Source: Orychophragmus violaceus
Taxonomy: Eukaryota; Streptophyta; Magnoliopsida; Brassicales; Brassicaceae
DNA: 64,000 bases
Direction: 5' to 3'
Assembly: GCA_030180135.1 (NCBI GenBank)
Contig: CM058235.1
Location: forward strand, 19,802,720-19,866,719
Below are positions 25,724-37,092 of the stretch, piece after piece. The position numbers were made by a program, and so were the translations under genes. Every line of letters starts with the position of its first letter. The stretch's first letter is position 1. A model generated the notes under the pieces. The model was not told the origin of the DNA, did no database searches, and saw only the letters and a program-made list of their open reading frames with translations.

Positions 25724-26640
25724 AGCCTTTGCTTGCCCTCAAGCAAAACATAGAACTAAAGCTTGGTGAAGAGGTCTGAAAACTCTTCAGAAACTCATTT
25801 CATCCTAGAAGCTACAGTACTCAGATTCCCCTTAGTAAACCACTGAAAGAATCAATCACAGGATATCAAGACTACAATGTACTTCCCCCACACTTAGCAA
25901 CTGTCCTAGGTAAACTCCACAATCACATTCAAGCATTCAAATTCTCCCTACTGACTTCTGCAAGTATTTAAGTGCGGTCTCACCTAAGGAGTATCGATCA
26001 AAGGGCACATGGATTCTTACCTTATCAGCTCTAGATCACCATACTACCTTTCTCTAGTCCCTTTCTTCTCTTTCCCTTCTTTAACAACTGATTTTTCCCC
26101 ACTGGGTATCATTTTATTTTTTTTATCAGTGTTCTTCCCGTTATGGGGTGTACTTTTGACACATTCCATGGATCACATGAGAGAAAATAGTGTTTGTTAC
26201 CCTTCCCATGACCACTTCGGAGTTACTAACTCATCCTCAGTTTATTATCTTTTTTTTTTTTTTTACTTTATAGAAGGGGAGAAGGGAACTAAATAGGATA
26301 GGTTGACAGGCTGTGTCAGAACTAACAAGGGAATCCGACACAAAGTATACCAAGCCCTTAGGTGAGAAATCTAAGTCAGTATTAAAGTTGAAGTCAGTAA
26401 AGGATCCTCTGATACCTGAAGTGATGTGGGTGTTCCCAGTAGGTTGATCTGTGATGGGGTTTTCTAATAGTCAGAGATAGATCCTGCAACTTCATCCCAA
26501 TGGTTACTTAAGTTCCTGCAAGTCTTGTAAATCTTCTCAGAAAATCATAGTTTCTTACTTAAACAATTTTGACTCAATAAAACAAATTTTTTTGAAAAAC
26601 GGACTGACACTTAAGAAAACAGAAAACAAAAGTCAGTAGC
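25724..26640 (-). other. Conserved non-coding 3' region of Athila-1
   Basis: About 0.9 kb with no long frame, alignable by eye with 52297-53169 of Athila-3 and 62954-63539 of Athila-2 (shared blocks include CTGACACAGCTTGTAAAC-like and GAGTGGTAGAGACTCC-like sequences on the element's sense strand). No env-like gene is visible. Confidence 0.6.
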
Positions 26641-26675
26641 ACCTCCCCCACACTTAAGACACACTGTCCCCAGTA
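26641..26675 (-). promoter_or_regulatory. GNRA-type hairpin followed by an internal polypurine tract
   Basis: On the minus strand TACTG-GGGA-CAGTG forms a short stem (closing pair T-G) with a GNRA-type loop. Six bases later comes AAGTGTGGGGGAGGT. The same arrangement with the same six-base gap is in Athila-2 (62919-62953) and Athila-3 (52262-52296). Confidence 0.6.
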
Positions 26676-26756
26676 GTGTCCAGCGAAGGATCGGTAAAAA
26701 GAAAAAAAAAATTGAAAAGATGAAGTTATGTCTGTCGGGTTACCTCTGTCGCTCAT

Positions 26757-26900
26757 GCATCGATCGTTGCACTAAGTGCATCGACCGTTACTTGGCGATT
26801 TTCGTGTATAGTCGATCGTTGCTCAGGACCGCAACGATCGCTGCAATGCGATTCCTTTCGTGTTGTGACGATCGACACAGAAGTGCGTCGATCGTTGCAC
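26757..26900 (-). repeat. Cluster of six palindromic TGCAWCGATCGWYGCA motifs, 3' region of Athila-1
   Basis: Six intact or slightly altered copies between the end of the ORF and the internal polypurine tract, including TGCATCGATCGTTGCA and CGCAACGATCGCTGCA. Confidence 0.8.
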
Positions 26901-27006
26901 TGCGATTTAACCAAGACCTGCAAACATAAACTCACCAGAAACAAAAACAAACGTAAAATCCTAACAAAAACACCAAAAATTAAGTAGAAAAACACCAGTA
27001 CCTAAT

Positions 27007-27054
27007 GGTGGGTTGCCTCCCACCCAGCGCTTGTTTAAGGTCAATAGCTTGACC
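27007..27054 (-). ncRNA. Twin hairpins just after the Athila-1 ORF stop
   Basis: On the minus strand, first GGTCAA-GCTA-TTGACC (27039-27054), then GGTGGG-AGGCAA-CCCACC (27007-27024), starting 17 bases after the stop. Athila-2 has the same pair with compensatory changes in the stems. Structural RNA signal of unknown role. Confidence 0.65.
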
Positions 27055-27070
27055 GGACGGATGGGAATTT

Positions 27071-29746
27071 TCAAGTACCAGGAGGTCTTGACAGAGACTT
27101 TTTCTGTCTCTGTTCAAGTCTCCTCATCCAAGGTGGTGAGTAGGCTGTTGCGGAATGCTCATGTCCAAGAAAAGATGGAGTGAAATGTGCTCCAGGATCT
27201 ATAACCATGGTATGATCAGGCTGCTCAAAATCTGCGTCCCTTATGGTGAATGTCTGCCCATCTATCAGTGGCTTTCGCAGCTTATCCATCTCATAGTGCA
27301 GTGGTTCATCTCCCAGATGGAGGTCTATCAAGCTGTTCCTAACATCAATCAACGCTCCTGCTGTAGCCAAAAAGGGTCTCCCAAGCAACAATGCTTCATC
27401 CGGATCACAGTCATATCTCAGCACAAGGAAGTCCGTTGGAACTAAGTAGTTTCCAACTCTCACCGGAATGTCCATAAGGAGTCCTTCAGGAACTCGTATG
27501 GACTGATCAGCTAGGACAAGAGAAGTCCTAGTAGGAGTAAAATCCAGCATACCCAGCTTCTCTGCCACAGAGTAAGGCATCAAACTTCCAGCAGCTCCTA
27601 AATCACACAGAGAGCGTCTAAAACTATCCTCAAAGATAGAACAATCCAGCACAAAGACTCCAGGATCAGATAGCTTCTTCGGGACCTTAGTTAGCAGAAC
27701 ATCACTAATATGCTGAGGAACTATTATCACCCAGTCTTTCAGATCATCATCCAGGGGCAACATCTTGTTCAGGTACCTTTGCACACATGGATGATAAGGT
27801 GGATCATCAGAAGTTGGAATTTCTTCTAATTCTTCACCAATCCCTTCTAATTTCTTCAGCTCTTCAATCTCTTGCCTAATAACTTCAGACACTGAGGAGT
27901 GTTGTCTAAAGATCTGCTCGTAGATCTCCTGTTGAGTAATCTCAAAGGCTCCATTGAATAGGCGATCAAGCTCCAAGTCAGCATCTATGCTATTATCATC
28001 CGACAGTTCTGTCCATTCATGCCCTGCAACGACCGACACTAAGGGTGTGTCGATCGTTGCCATCCCGACGGGTGTATCGATCGGCACAGATGTTGCATCG
28101 ATCGACGCACTGCAGCAGATTTCACCCGAGAGTTTTTCACAAATATCCGAAAATTCCTGTTCTGTCACCAACTCAGCTGTACTTAGCTCAAATCTTTCAC
28201 CTAGGTGAGATCCATCATTAATGCACACAGACCAGGCCTTAACATGAGTGTCTGCCACTCCTTTTCCCTTCAGTGAGCTGGACATCTGGTTCACCTGAGT
28301 GTCCAACTGCTTCATGTGAGTGCTCAGAGACTCAAATTTCCCATTGAGGTCTTCATAGACAGCGTCCAACTTCTTGTTGCAGTCCACATAAATCTTGGTC
28401 TGACTCTCAATCAGCTGTTCCATCATAGCCTCCATTTTGCTCTCATGGGCTGTAGGTGCAGGAGGAGTCTGATAGGATGTAGATCCATAGGTTCTCTGAG
28501 TACCTTGTCCATAGGTCTTCTGAAAACCACCATTCTGTCCACCATTGGAGAATCTGTTCCCCTGTTGATTACCAAATCTATTACCTTGGAAACCAGAACC
28601 TCCTATGAAATTCACATCTTCTTCCTGAGTTTCCTCCTCAGCCTGAATCACCTCTACATCTTGGGCAAAGTGGACAGCTTTCTTACTAGTCAGGAGATTG
28701 TAGACTGTGTCCAATCTGGATCTTATATTAGCTATATCAGAATTCTCTACAGTTCCACCAGATTTCTTCCTCCTTTCATCCATTGTCTTGCAACTGTTGC
28801 TGCCAATCAGGTTCTCAATCAACTGCTTAGCTTGTGTAGGAGTCCTGGTGTTGAAATTAGCATTACTAGAATTATCCAGCGCAGTCTGATAAGGGAGATC
28901 TATGCCTCTGAAGAAAATACCAATCAGCTGTACTTCTGTGAATCCATGGTGTGGACAGTCACGCTGATACTGCTTAAATCTCATCCAGGCAGTCTTCAAG
29001 GGCTCCACAGCTCCTTGGGAAAAGGTGAGTATGTCCTGTCTGGACTGATCCGAGCGCGCATCATCATAAAAGTGACGCAGGAACTCACTATTTAAGGCTG
29101 CCCAAGTAGTATACTGACCAGGTGCCAGTTGTCTCAGCCATGCACTAGCGTCTCCAGCAAGACTGTGCGGAAATAGCTTAAGGAACAGATAGTCCGGGCA
29201 TACTCCTTCATACTTCATGCCAGTGACAATGTCTTCAAACTTGTCAATGTGATCCATAGGTTGCTCTGCTTGAAGACCATGAAAAGCAATCTGTCTCATC
29301 TGCTGGTAGTAGATGGTCTTTACCTCAAAATCATTCCTCTCAAAAGCAGGAAGCACTAGAGCTGCTCGGTTTGCATGAAACTCATCAGGTCTGTTGTAAT
29401 CAGCTAGTGTCCTTTCATGAACCACCATCTCTCTACCTTGGGCCTGTCCTTGACCCTGGTTTCGGTTCAGCTCCTGTTGCTGTTGCTCAGGAGGATCAGG
29501 GATGACATTCCCTTCAGCATCAACCCGATGCCCAGCAGCATTGTACGGGTTGTTATCTTGGTCCCTCAGGGTACCTTCAGCATCTGGTATCAAGATCAGA
29601 CGTTCTCGAACCATTCTCTCTCTCTTTTCTCTTCTGATAGTCCTCTCTAGACGTCCAAGTTCCTCTAGTCCGAGATTAAGCAAGCTCGAGTTCGGATTAC
29701 TTCGAGTTTTCTGCGTTGGCATAAACTGTCTGTAATCTTCCAGCAA
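27071..29746 (-). CDS. Gag-protease polyprotein of Athila-1 (intact, 891 codons)
   Basis: An uninterrupted ORF. N-terminal leader rich in R/E/Q, then a Retrotrans_gag core at about residues 110-330 (DYNRPDEFHANRAA, PMDHIDKFEDIVTGMKYEG, LKLFPHSLAGDASAWLRQL, FYDDARSDQSRQDILTF). Next come a glutamine/asparagine/glycine-rich stretch near 400 and a linker near 560-585 that encodes the palindromic DNA motif four times. The aspartic protease at about 680-840 has SLCDLGAAGSLMPYSVAEKL with catalytic D-L-G, and LLLGRPFLATAGALIDV. No CCHC zinc knuckle seen. The ORF ends SLSRPPGT. The start was chosen as the first ATG after the leader. RT, RNase H and integrase of an Athila are missing, yet the frame is open, so gag function may have been under selection until recently. 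Confidence 0.93.
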   Translation of the reverse strand: MLEDYRQFMPTQKTRSNPNSSLLNLGLEELGRLERTIRREKRERMVRERLILIPDAEGTLRDQDNNPYNAAGHRVDAEGNVIPDPPEQQQQELNRNQGQGQAQGREMVVHERTLADYNRPDEFHANRAALVLPAFERNDFEVKTIYYQQMRQIAFHGLQAEQPMDHIDKFEDIVTGMKYEGVCPDYLFLKLFPHSLAGDASAWLRQLAPGQYTTWAALNSEFLRHFYDDARSDQSRQDILTFSQGAVEPLKTAWMRFKQYQRDCPHHGFTEVQLIGIFFRGIDLPYQTALDNSSNANFNTRTPTQAKQLIENLIGSNSCKTMDERRKKSGGTVENSDIANIRSRLDTVYNLLTSKKAVHFAQDVEVIQAEEETQEEDVNFIGGSGFQGNRFGNQQGNRFSNGGQNGGFQKTYGQGTQRTYGSTSYQTPPAPTAHESKMEAMMEQLIESQTKIYVDCNKKLDAVYEDLNGKFESLSTHMKQLDTQVNQMSSSLKGKGVADTHVKAWSVCINDGSHLGERFELSTAELVTEQEFSDICEKLSGEICCSASIDATSVPIDTPVGMATIDTPLVSVVAGHEWTELSDDNSIDADLELDRLFNGAFEITQQEIYEQIFRQHSSVSEVIRQEIEELKKLEGIGEELEEIPTSDDPPYHPCVQRYLNKMLPLDDDLKDWVIIVPQHISDVLLTKVPKKLSDPGVFVLDCSIFEDSFRRSLCDLGAAGSLMPYSVAEKLGMLDFTPTRTSLVLADQSIRVPEGLLMDIPVRVGNYLVPTDFLVLRYDCDPDEALLLGRPFLATAGALIDVRNSLIDLHLGDEPLHYEMDKLRKPLIDGQTFTIRDADFEQPDHTMVIDPGAHFTPSFLGHEHSATAYSPPWMRRLEQRQKKSLSRPPGT
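28025..28108 (-). repeat. Four palindromic motifs inside the gag-protease linker of Athila-1
   Basis: Copies at about 28025, 28046, 28072 and 28093 form two pairs with 21-bp spacing. They are translated as part of ASIDATSVPIDTPVG and ATIDTPLVSV, between gag and protease. Confidence 0.85.
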
Positions 29747-29830
29747 CGATCGATGCTATCAGTGCAACGATCGATTCAGTCTCAGAATCGCCTAGTGACG
29801 ATCGACACAAGGGATGCAACGATCGACGCA
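29742..29830 (-). repeat. Four palindromic motifs in the leader of Athila-1
   Basis: Copies at about 29742, 29762, 29796 and 29815, again two pairs (20- and 19-bp spacing), between PBS and gag start. Confidence 0.85.
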
Positions 29831-29968
29831 AGGCGAAATTCGTACCTGCGACAGAGAGAAATCAGAGAAAAAGTTAGTAAAACAAAAACAAAACGAAAAA
29901 AAAGCAAAAACAAAAAGAAAAATTTCTAGTAGAAACCCTAAGTTCGGTCCTATCGAAGACTCTAAGAG

Positions 29969-29986
29969 TCCCCGGCAACGGCGCCA
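29969..29986 (-). promoter_or_regulatory. Primer binding site of Athila-1, tRNA-Asp
   Basis: The minus strand reads TGGCGCCGTTGCCGGGGA, an exact 18-base complement of the 3' end of plant tRNA-Asp (CCA included), six bases inside the 5' LTR. tRNA-Asp priming is typical of Athila. Confidence 0.95.
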
Positions 29987-29992
29987 AAAACT

Positions 29993-31191
29993 TGATAGGC
30001 TCAAAGTTTATCCCTATACTAAACTGCAAGTGAACAGCAATGTCAAAGTAGTATATAGGGTTATCGAATCCACAGGGACACTTGGTCTCAATAGATCAGA
30101 ACAGTAGAGACTAATACTAGAAATAAGCAATGTGATTGAATTGAAAGTGGTGCGAGAAAGTAAATCAGTAGCAGAGATTAACGGTTGTGGAAGCAAGTAA
30201 TTAAAAGCGTCAAGCCTAGGGTATTCTCAGGAAATCAGACAAGCAGACAGTTCATTCAGCAAGGATCTAATTAAGCACAGTTCTAGAACTCAAAACACAG
30301 ATGTAGAATTAACCAAATTCCTTTGCGATAATTCTCTAAGTCTAAGTGCTGCAAACCAAACTTTCGTTTGCGAGAACTAACAGATTAAACTAGCATTAAT
30401 CCCAAGTTTGATATGTTCACAATTATCCTAAACCAAACTTCCGTTTGCGCAAAGTTTAATTGCCCAATTTAATTAGTTCAGATTCCTAAACCCCACTTCC
30501 GTGACGTATTTAGCAACCTAAGATCTAGATTCTAATTGATCAGGTTAGAACTAGCTTTAAGCACAATTAAATTGAAGAACAGATATAGTTTGAATCCTTA
30601 ACTGAATTTGAACAAGTCTAGCAAGTCATGAAATCCTATGTGAGAAACCCTAAACCTAACTAGGAATCTACTCAGACATAGATAATGAAAAACATAATCA
30701 TAGAATGAATAAATTGCATAAAAGAATAAGAGTAAAAGGGGTTCGAAATCTTCTCCAAATACAGATGAAGTAATAGGTTCAAATCAGCCCCAAAAGCTCT
30801 AAAAATCCTCTGCTCTTAATTATGAAAGTGTATCTAATAAAAACAACTAAAACTTGATTATATAGGTATAATCTCGGCCAAGGGCTTCTTTGTAAATGTC
30901 AGGAACTTCTGGATCAAAGTGCAATAACTTGATTCTTCTAAACCGCCGAGTTTTTGGCCCATCTCGCTGGTGCATCGATCGATGCTAGAGTGCAACGATC
31001 GACACCTTCCTCTGTTTCGGACAGTGAACTCTATCTCTCGGCCAATCACTCCAAAAATCTCCAAAATGCTCCATTATCTCCAATTTAGCTCCAAACCTGA
31101 TTATACCTGTAAAAGACTCTAAAAGAACACAAAAGACACTAAAAACACAACTATATCATGGCATAAAACCGGTAAAAACCATGATATATCA
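29993..31191 (-). repeat. Right (5') LTR of Athila-1
   Basis: 1199 bp, nearly identical to the left LTR. It contains a motif pair at 30971-30985 and 30991-31005. It would hold the promoter of the element; I cannot fix the start site. Confidence 0.95.
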
Positions 31192-31226
31192 CTTATCCAT
31201 CCTGAAAAAGAAAACGGTGGTTTATG

Positions 31227-31730
31227 GTGAGTTCCCCATTGTTGTTTGGTGTTAATACATTTTTAACTGTTTGTCAATTGTTTTGTTAATTGTTGTGAAT
31301 ATGAGACATGCGAATTGGTTTGTTAATGGTCTGAGTTGTCTGTTTTGTTAATGGTTGTGAAACTGAGACCTGCGAATTCGTTTGTTAATGGTCTGAGTTG
31401 TCTGTTTTGTTAATGGTTGTGAATCTGAGACATGTGAATTCGTTTGTTAATGTCTGAGTTGTGTGTTTTGATAATGGTTGTGAATCTGAGTTGTTTGTTT
31501 TGTTTATTTTTTTGTATTTGCTTGATTCCTTTAGGTTGTGTTAGTGAATATTAAATTGTGAATATGAGTTATCTATTTTGTTAATTTCCATTAAACGAAT
31601 CTGTTGTTTGGGTTCTAAATTTGATTTGTGAATTCGTTTAGGTCTGTATTTGACTGCTACTGATCGGTTTTGTTTCTTGGTCTTGGTTTGCTACTGATCG
31701 GTTTTGTTTTTTGTTTTTGTTTTGTTAATA
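31227..31730 (+). other. Intron sequence of the CACTA-A TnpA-like gene
   Basis: TG-rich intron starting GTGAGTTCC with several near-identical direct repeats of TTTGTTAATGGTTGTGAA-like units (31.27-31.50 kb). No coding sequence. It ends at the CACTA-B insertion. Confidence 0.6.
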
Positions 31731-31749
31731 ACACACTACAAGAAAGCAG

Positions 31750-32045
31750 GACCTTTACCGACGGAATTACCGACAGAAATTATTCCGTTGGAAATTACCG
31801 AAGATAAACCGACGACTTTTCAACGAGACGTTTTTCGACGGAAAACCGTCAGAAATTTCTGACGGTTTCCGATGGGTTTCTCATTACGTCAGAAACACCC
31901 GATGGAAAACCGACTGTTTAATTTTCCGTTGTATTTTGGTCGGTTTACCGTCGGTTCTATATAGCCGTTAATATGACCGTTAATGTGACCGTTTGGTGGA
32001 GTAAAAAAACGACGGATTTCCGACGGAATACCGTCGGAAATTATT
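31750..32045 (+). repeat. 5' subterminal repeats of CACTA-B
   Basis: Many copies of CCGACGGAA, TTCCGTCGG and close variants such as GACGGTTTCC in both orientations, next to the left terminus. Confidence 0.85.
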
Positions 32046-32096
32046 CTACATATACCTTATGCCTCCTCTCTTCCCCCCCCACACCTATCCCTTCAT

Positions 32097-32267
<171 letters not shown>

Positions 32268-32290
32268 ATACTTCTTGGTAACCGAGAAAA

Positions 32291-35200
32291 ATGTCTTCTT
32301 CTAACTATGATAGATTGTGGATGGACGAAGCTAGTGTACAGGGAATATGCACTCGGCATTGCAGAGTTTATGTCGCTAGCTTGCTATCAACCACATACGC
32401 TGAAAACCGGTAAGTTAAGATGTCCATGTACTAATTGCCGAAATTTTAGAAATCTTACGATTGGCGAAGTATGGTTTCACTTGTATTCAGTTCGGTTTAT
32501 GTCGGGTTATAAGATTTGGTATCTTAATGGGGAAACTTCGGATCATGCAAGTAGTAGTAGAGAACCTTACGGTAGTACTAGTACTAGGGAATCTAATGTT
32601 AGTTCTAGTGAACCTTATAGTGCCGATGTAGATTTTGGTATAGGCACCATTCAGATGGTTAATGATGCACATAGAGAAAATATTCCAGAAGTAAGTGAAT
32701 ATCAAATTCCTAGGATAGATGAGGAACTGAATGTAGAATCTAGGAGATTTTTTGACATGTTAGATGCAGCGAATCGGCCGCTTTACGATGGTTGTAGAGA
32801 GGGTCATTCGCCATTATCATCTTCTACATGATTAATGGGCATAAAGACGGACTACAATATGGCGGAAGAATGTGTGGATGCGATTTGCGACTTTATTAAA
32901 GATATTCTTCCAGAAGACAACCTTGCGCCAGGTTCATACAACGAGGTCGAGAAACTTGTTAAAGGGATGGGATTACCGTATGAGATGATAGATGTGTGTA
33001 TCGAAAACTGTATGATATATTGGCGAGAAGATGAATAACGTATGGATTGCAAATTCTGTAAGAAGCCGCGCTATGAGGATACAATGGGAAGATCTAAGCT
33101 TCCATTCAAGCGAATGTGGTATATGCTGTTAACCGATAGGCTGAGGCGCTTATACCAATCAGAGCGAACTGTGGGGGAAATGAGATGGCATGCTGAGCAT
33201 AGAAGAGGAGCAGAGATTGCACATCCGTCTGATGCTGAAGCGTGGAAACATTTTCAGAGAGTATATCCAGATTTTGCATACAAGCCACGTAACATGTACC
33301 TCGGATTATGCACATATGGTTTTAACCCGTTTGGAAGGCATGGGAGAAAATATTCGTTGTGGCCAGTGATTTTGACTCCTTATAACCTACCACCGAGTAT
33401 GTGCATGCGTCGAGCGTTTCTTTTCCTCTCCGTACTCGTTCCCGGTCCAGAGCATCCAAAAAGATCACTTGATGTATTCTTGCAGCCATTAATACATGAG
33501 TTGCAAATGTTATGGCTGCCCGATGTTGTAGCATATGATGTCTCATGCAAGGAAATTTTTTTGATGAGGGCTGCATTGATGTGGACTAGCGAATTTCCGG
33601 CTTATGGTATGTTATTAGGATAGACAACACATGGGAGGTTAGCATGTCCGTATTGTCAGGAAAAGACCGATGCATTCCAGTTGAAGAATGGACGCAAATC
33701 GTGTTGGTTTGATTGTCATAGAAGATTTCTACCGCAAGATCCTCCATATCTGAAAAACACTAAACTTCTTACAAAGAAGAGGAAAGTGTTTGATGATCCT
33801 ATTCTCCAAGATGATGGGTCGACTACTATAGGCCTCTTAGAAACCTTTGGTGCACTAAGAACTCGGGAATGTGGTGGAAATGGGCATGAGAATATTTACG
33901 CAGCTGGTGTGTCCCACAATTGGCACAAGCAAAGCATCTTCTGGGATTTACCGTATTGGAAGGACCAGTTACTAAGGCATAATCTTGATGTCATGCACAT
34001 TGAGAAAAATTTCTTTGATAACATCATGAACACTGTTCTCAACGTGCAAGGGAAGACGAAAGATAATGTGAAGTCTAGAATTGATTTGCCTGAAATTTGT
34101 GATCGGCCTGAACTTCATCTTCAGAAGAACCGAAAACCACCAATTCCAGCGTATTGGGTAGTCCCGAAGTCGAAGGAAGAGTTCTTTAATTGGACTATGC
34201 TAAAAGTTAAATTCCCTGATGGTTACACATCAAACTTGCGTAATTGTGTGGACACTGATGGAGGAAAGTTTATCGGAATGAAGAGTCATTATTGTCATGT
34301 GATGATGCAGCGGCTCCTACCGTTTGCATTTGCTCATCACCTTCCTTGAGATGTCCACAAAGCAATTGCAGCGGTCAGATCTTTTTTTTAGGGATATATC
34401 CACCACGTCACTCACTGTTGATGGGATCAGAAATCTGGAGCAAAACATTCCTAAAATCTTATGCAGTCTGGAGTAATATTTCCACCGTCATTCTTCGATG
34501 TCATGGAGAATTTGCCTATTCATCACCCGGGTGAAGCTAGACTTGGTGGTCCGCTACAATATCGGTGGATGTATCCTTTCGAGCGCTATATGTTCCACCT
34601 TAAAAAGAAGGTGAAGAATCTCTCAAAAGTGGAGGGTTCTATTGCCGCTCAATATAACAACGAAGAAACTGTGACCTTTGCTGGCTACTACTTCCCTTCG
34701 TCAGTACGCACAAGGAGCAGGCTCCCATCTAGAAACGATGATAAGGGAGAGAGGCAAATTTATCGGTCAGCTGTTCCTAACATTTTTCAACAAGTTGGGC
34801 GGTTAAGTGGAAAAGTAGGAAAGCGGCAACTAACAACCCAAGAGCATATACATCTCCACAAGTACATTCTAACCAACTGCGAGGAAGTATTTGAATATGA
34901 GAGGTATATATGTTAGATTTATGTTTTTTTTATTGCAATTGGTTTATTTATTTTTAATTTTTAAAATTTTCGTAGGCTATATATGGAAGCTCTCCATTTT
35001 CATCATCCAGAACTGAACGAAGCCCAACGTGAGGCTCGTAAACAAAGAGACTTCGGTCATTGGTTAAACTTTTATGTAAGAATTTGTATCTCAAATCTTG
35101 TAAAACACTTGCGAAATTGAGTAATTTTATAACTTTGATTTGATGCTACTCTTAGGTCCGGGAGGAACTCAAAGCCAGACAAACCCCCGATGATTGGTTA

Positions 35201-35916
35201 ATTGACATAATAGAGGGCCTCCACTACACAACAAAGTCTTATCCAAGATATTGCACTAGGGGTTACGCATTTAAGGTGCATGTAGAAGGGTCAACAAGAA
35301 TTACCGCCGATCACGGAGTTTCGTCTGCATCTGGCGAAGTTGTCTATTACGGTATTCTCAAGGAAATACTAGAAGTAAAGTACATAGGGAAGCTTGGAAT
35401 GCGATATGTAGTTTTTCTATGCGATTGGTTTAATCCGATCCTAGGGCAAGGTGTTGTGATCGATGAGTTTGGTGTGACGTCAATTAATTCCAGCAAAAAA
35501 TTAAGAAACTACGATCCGTTCATTATTGCTTCGCAAGCAGATCAGGTTAGTAATTGCAAATAATTATGTTTATTATTTAGAATTGAAATAAACATTTTCC
35601 TGATATAACATTTATGAAGGTGTGTTACATTCCATACGCTCGTCTAACTTATAAAAATGATCCATGGATCACGGTTACAAAAATAAACCCTCGAGGGAGG
35701 GTGTACGGAGTCGAAGAATGGGAAGTCGAGCCTTTACAAGCAAGAGGAAGTGATTTTATAGCTCCTGCAGAAGAATCACTTGAAGTTAATTTATTTGTCG
35801 ACTTTAGTCAATTCGGGGATATTGTTCTTCATTCAGACTCCGAAGAAGAAAGAGGCGAATTTGATGACTCCGACTCAATTTCTTCCGACTACGATTCAGA
35901 GAGTGACGGAGAATAA
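32291..35916 (+). pseudogene. tnp2-type transposase of CACTA-B (four in-frame stops)
   Basis: ATG at 32291 (MSSSNYDRLWMDEA), an early frameshift, then one long frame from 32307 interrupted by stops at 32829-32831, 33036-33038, 33621-33623 and 34347-34349. Motifs: KLRCPCTNCRNF, CKFCKKPRY, YNLPPSMCM, LVPGPEHPKRSLDVFLQPL, CPYCQEKTDAF, HNLDVMHIEKNFFDNIMNTV, VMMQRLLPFAF. A DUF4218-like part (PPSFFDVMENLPIHHPGE, PFERYMFHLKKK) runs to 34903. Exons 34976-35075, 35156-35545 and 35620-35916 encode the DUF4216-like part (GEVVYYGILKEILEVKY, CYIPYARLTY) and an acidic tail ending SDYDSESDGE. A frameshifted patch at about 34350-34460 adds to the damage. Full-length and recognisable but not translatable. Confidence 0.87.
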
Positions 35917-36217
35917 AAATGTATTATGATTTAAACATTTATAATAGTTTTGAAATAAAAATTGTCGATTAAAACATTTATAATAGTTTTAAAATAATAA
36001 AAATGTATTATGATTAAAACATTTATAATAGTTTTAAAAGAATAAAAATGTATTATGATTAAAACATTTATAATAGTTTTAAAAGAATAAAAATCTATTA
36101 TGATTAAAACATTTATAAAAGTTTTAAAAGAATAAAAATCTATTAAACTGATTTTTTCTAACTCTATTAATAAGTATGGTTATATATAACAAATTGTATC
36201 AAAGATACAATGTACTT
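35917..36217. repeat. Short tandem repeats after tnp2-B
   Basis: Four to five tandem units of about 45 bp containing AAAATGTATTATGATTAAAA and TTTATAATAGTTTTAAA, AT-rich, immediately after the tnp2 stop. No coding sequence. Confidence 0.75.
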
Positions 36218-36290
36218 ATTAGCTCAATTGGTCATTAAACACTACTAGCACGGAGGGCATCCCGTGTTCGAACCTCGCTTGGTGCGAGGA
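36218..36290 (+). other. tRNA-like sequence (A-box and B-box)
   Basis: TAGCTCAATTGG fits the pol III A-box consensus and GTTCGAACC, about 45 bp later, fits a B-box. No complete cloverleaf could be drawn by eye. Possibly a tRNA or SINE-head remnant. Confidence 0.35.
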
Positions 36291-36309
36291 TATTTTTTAT
36301 TTTTAAGAA

Positions 36310-37030
36310 TTCTAATTTCCGACGGAAAACTGTCAGTATTAATAATTCCGACGGAATTCTGTCGATATTTATTTTTCCGACGGAAATCCGTCTGTAATTA
36401 CCGACATATTTTTGACGGTTTAGGGTTTTAGAATGGGAAACAGATAATCGAAAAGCCTCTCAATAGCTAATGTAATGATAGTTTGTACTATTAGTTTCCA
36501 ATATCTGATTCAAATGACAAGTTTAGTATGATTAGAGAAATTTATAAAATGTTGGATCATAAGTCGTCGGAGTATACTATGACGGTTAAGACGAAGTTTT
36601 TGATAAACCTTGTCTAATTCGTAATTTTTGTAATTTTTCTAAAACAGGGGCGTATAATCAAAATCTTCAATGTTAAAGTTACATATTATTGTTGACAATA
36701 CAAATTGCCCTAATTGAAACCCTAAACGAAACCCTAAACCCTCAGAATTCCGTCGGAAAACTGTGATGGTTTTCCGTCGGAAATGTTCATTAAACGGTCA
36801 AAAGGCGCAGTAACTCTCTACTCTTCCCCATGCACATCTTGGTAAATGTCATTTCATAAATTAACTCAATTTTCGACGGTTTACCGTCGTTTTTCCGTCA
36901 GAAATGTTCATTAAACGCCCAAAAGGCGCAGTAACTTTCTACTCTTCCCCATGCACGTCTTGGTAAATGTCATTTCATTAATTAACTCAATTTCCGACGG
37001 ATTTTTGTCGGTTTTACCGTCGGAAAATTT
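36310..37030 (+). repeat. Internal clusters of CACTA-B subterminal-type repeats
   Basis: CCGACGGAAA/TTTCCGTCGG-type units at about 36318-36430 and 36745-37030, in the interval before the unknown ORF at 37093. A 100-bp block with CGCAGTAACTCTCTACTC is repeated at 36806 and 36929. Confidence 0.75.
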
Positions 37031-37092
37031 TGTATATATAGAGGTCGATTGCATGAGTTTTTCATTCAAATCCCAAACACAAATCTTACAAA

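Larger units (their letters stand above)
24512..31191 (-). mobile_element. Athila-1: complete gag-protease Athila-type element lacking RT/integrase
   Basis: LTRs 24512-25709 and 29993-31191 begin TGATAGGCTC and end ATATATCA, with a CTTAT duplication at 24507-24511 and 31192-31196. On the minus strand the order is 5' LTR, tRNA-Asp PBS, leader with four palindromic motifs, one 891-codon gag-protease ORF, twin hairpins, about 1.3 kb 3' region, polypurine tract, 3' LTR. By hand I count nine substitutions and one indel between the LTRs (about 0.75%), so it is recent. RT, RNase H and integrase are absent, so another element must have supplied them. Confidence 0.95.

Noticed and set aside
28316..29095. 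259-codon plus-strand ORF
   Set aside because: Lies antisense to the intact Athila-1 gag ORF; no recognisable domain; codon pattern follows the gag strand.
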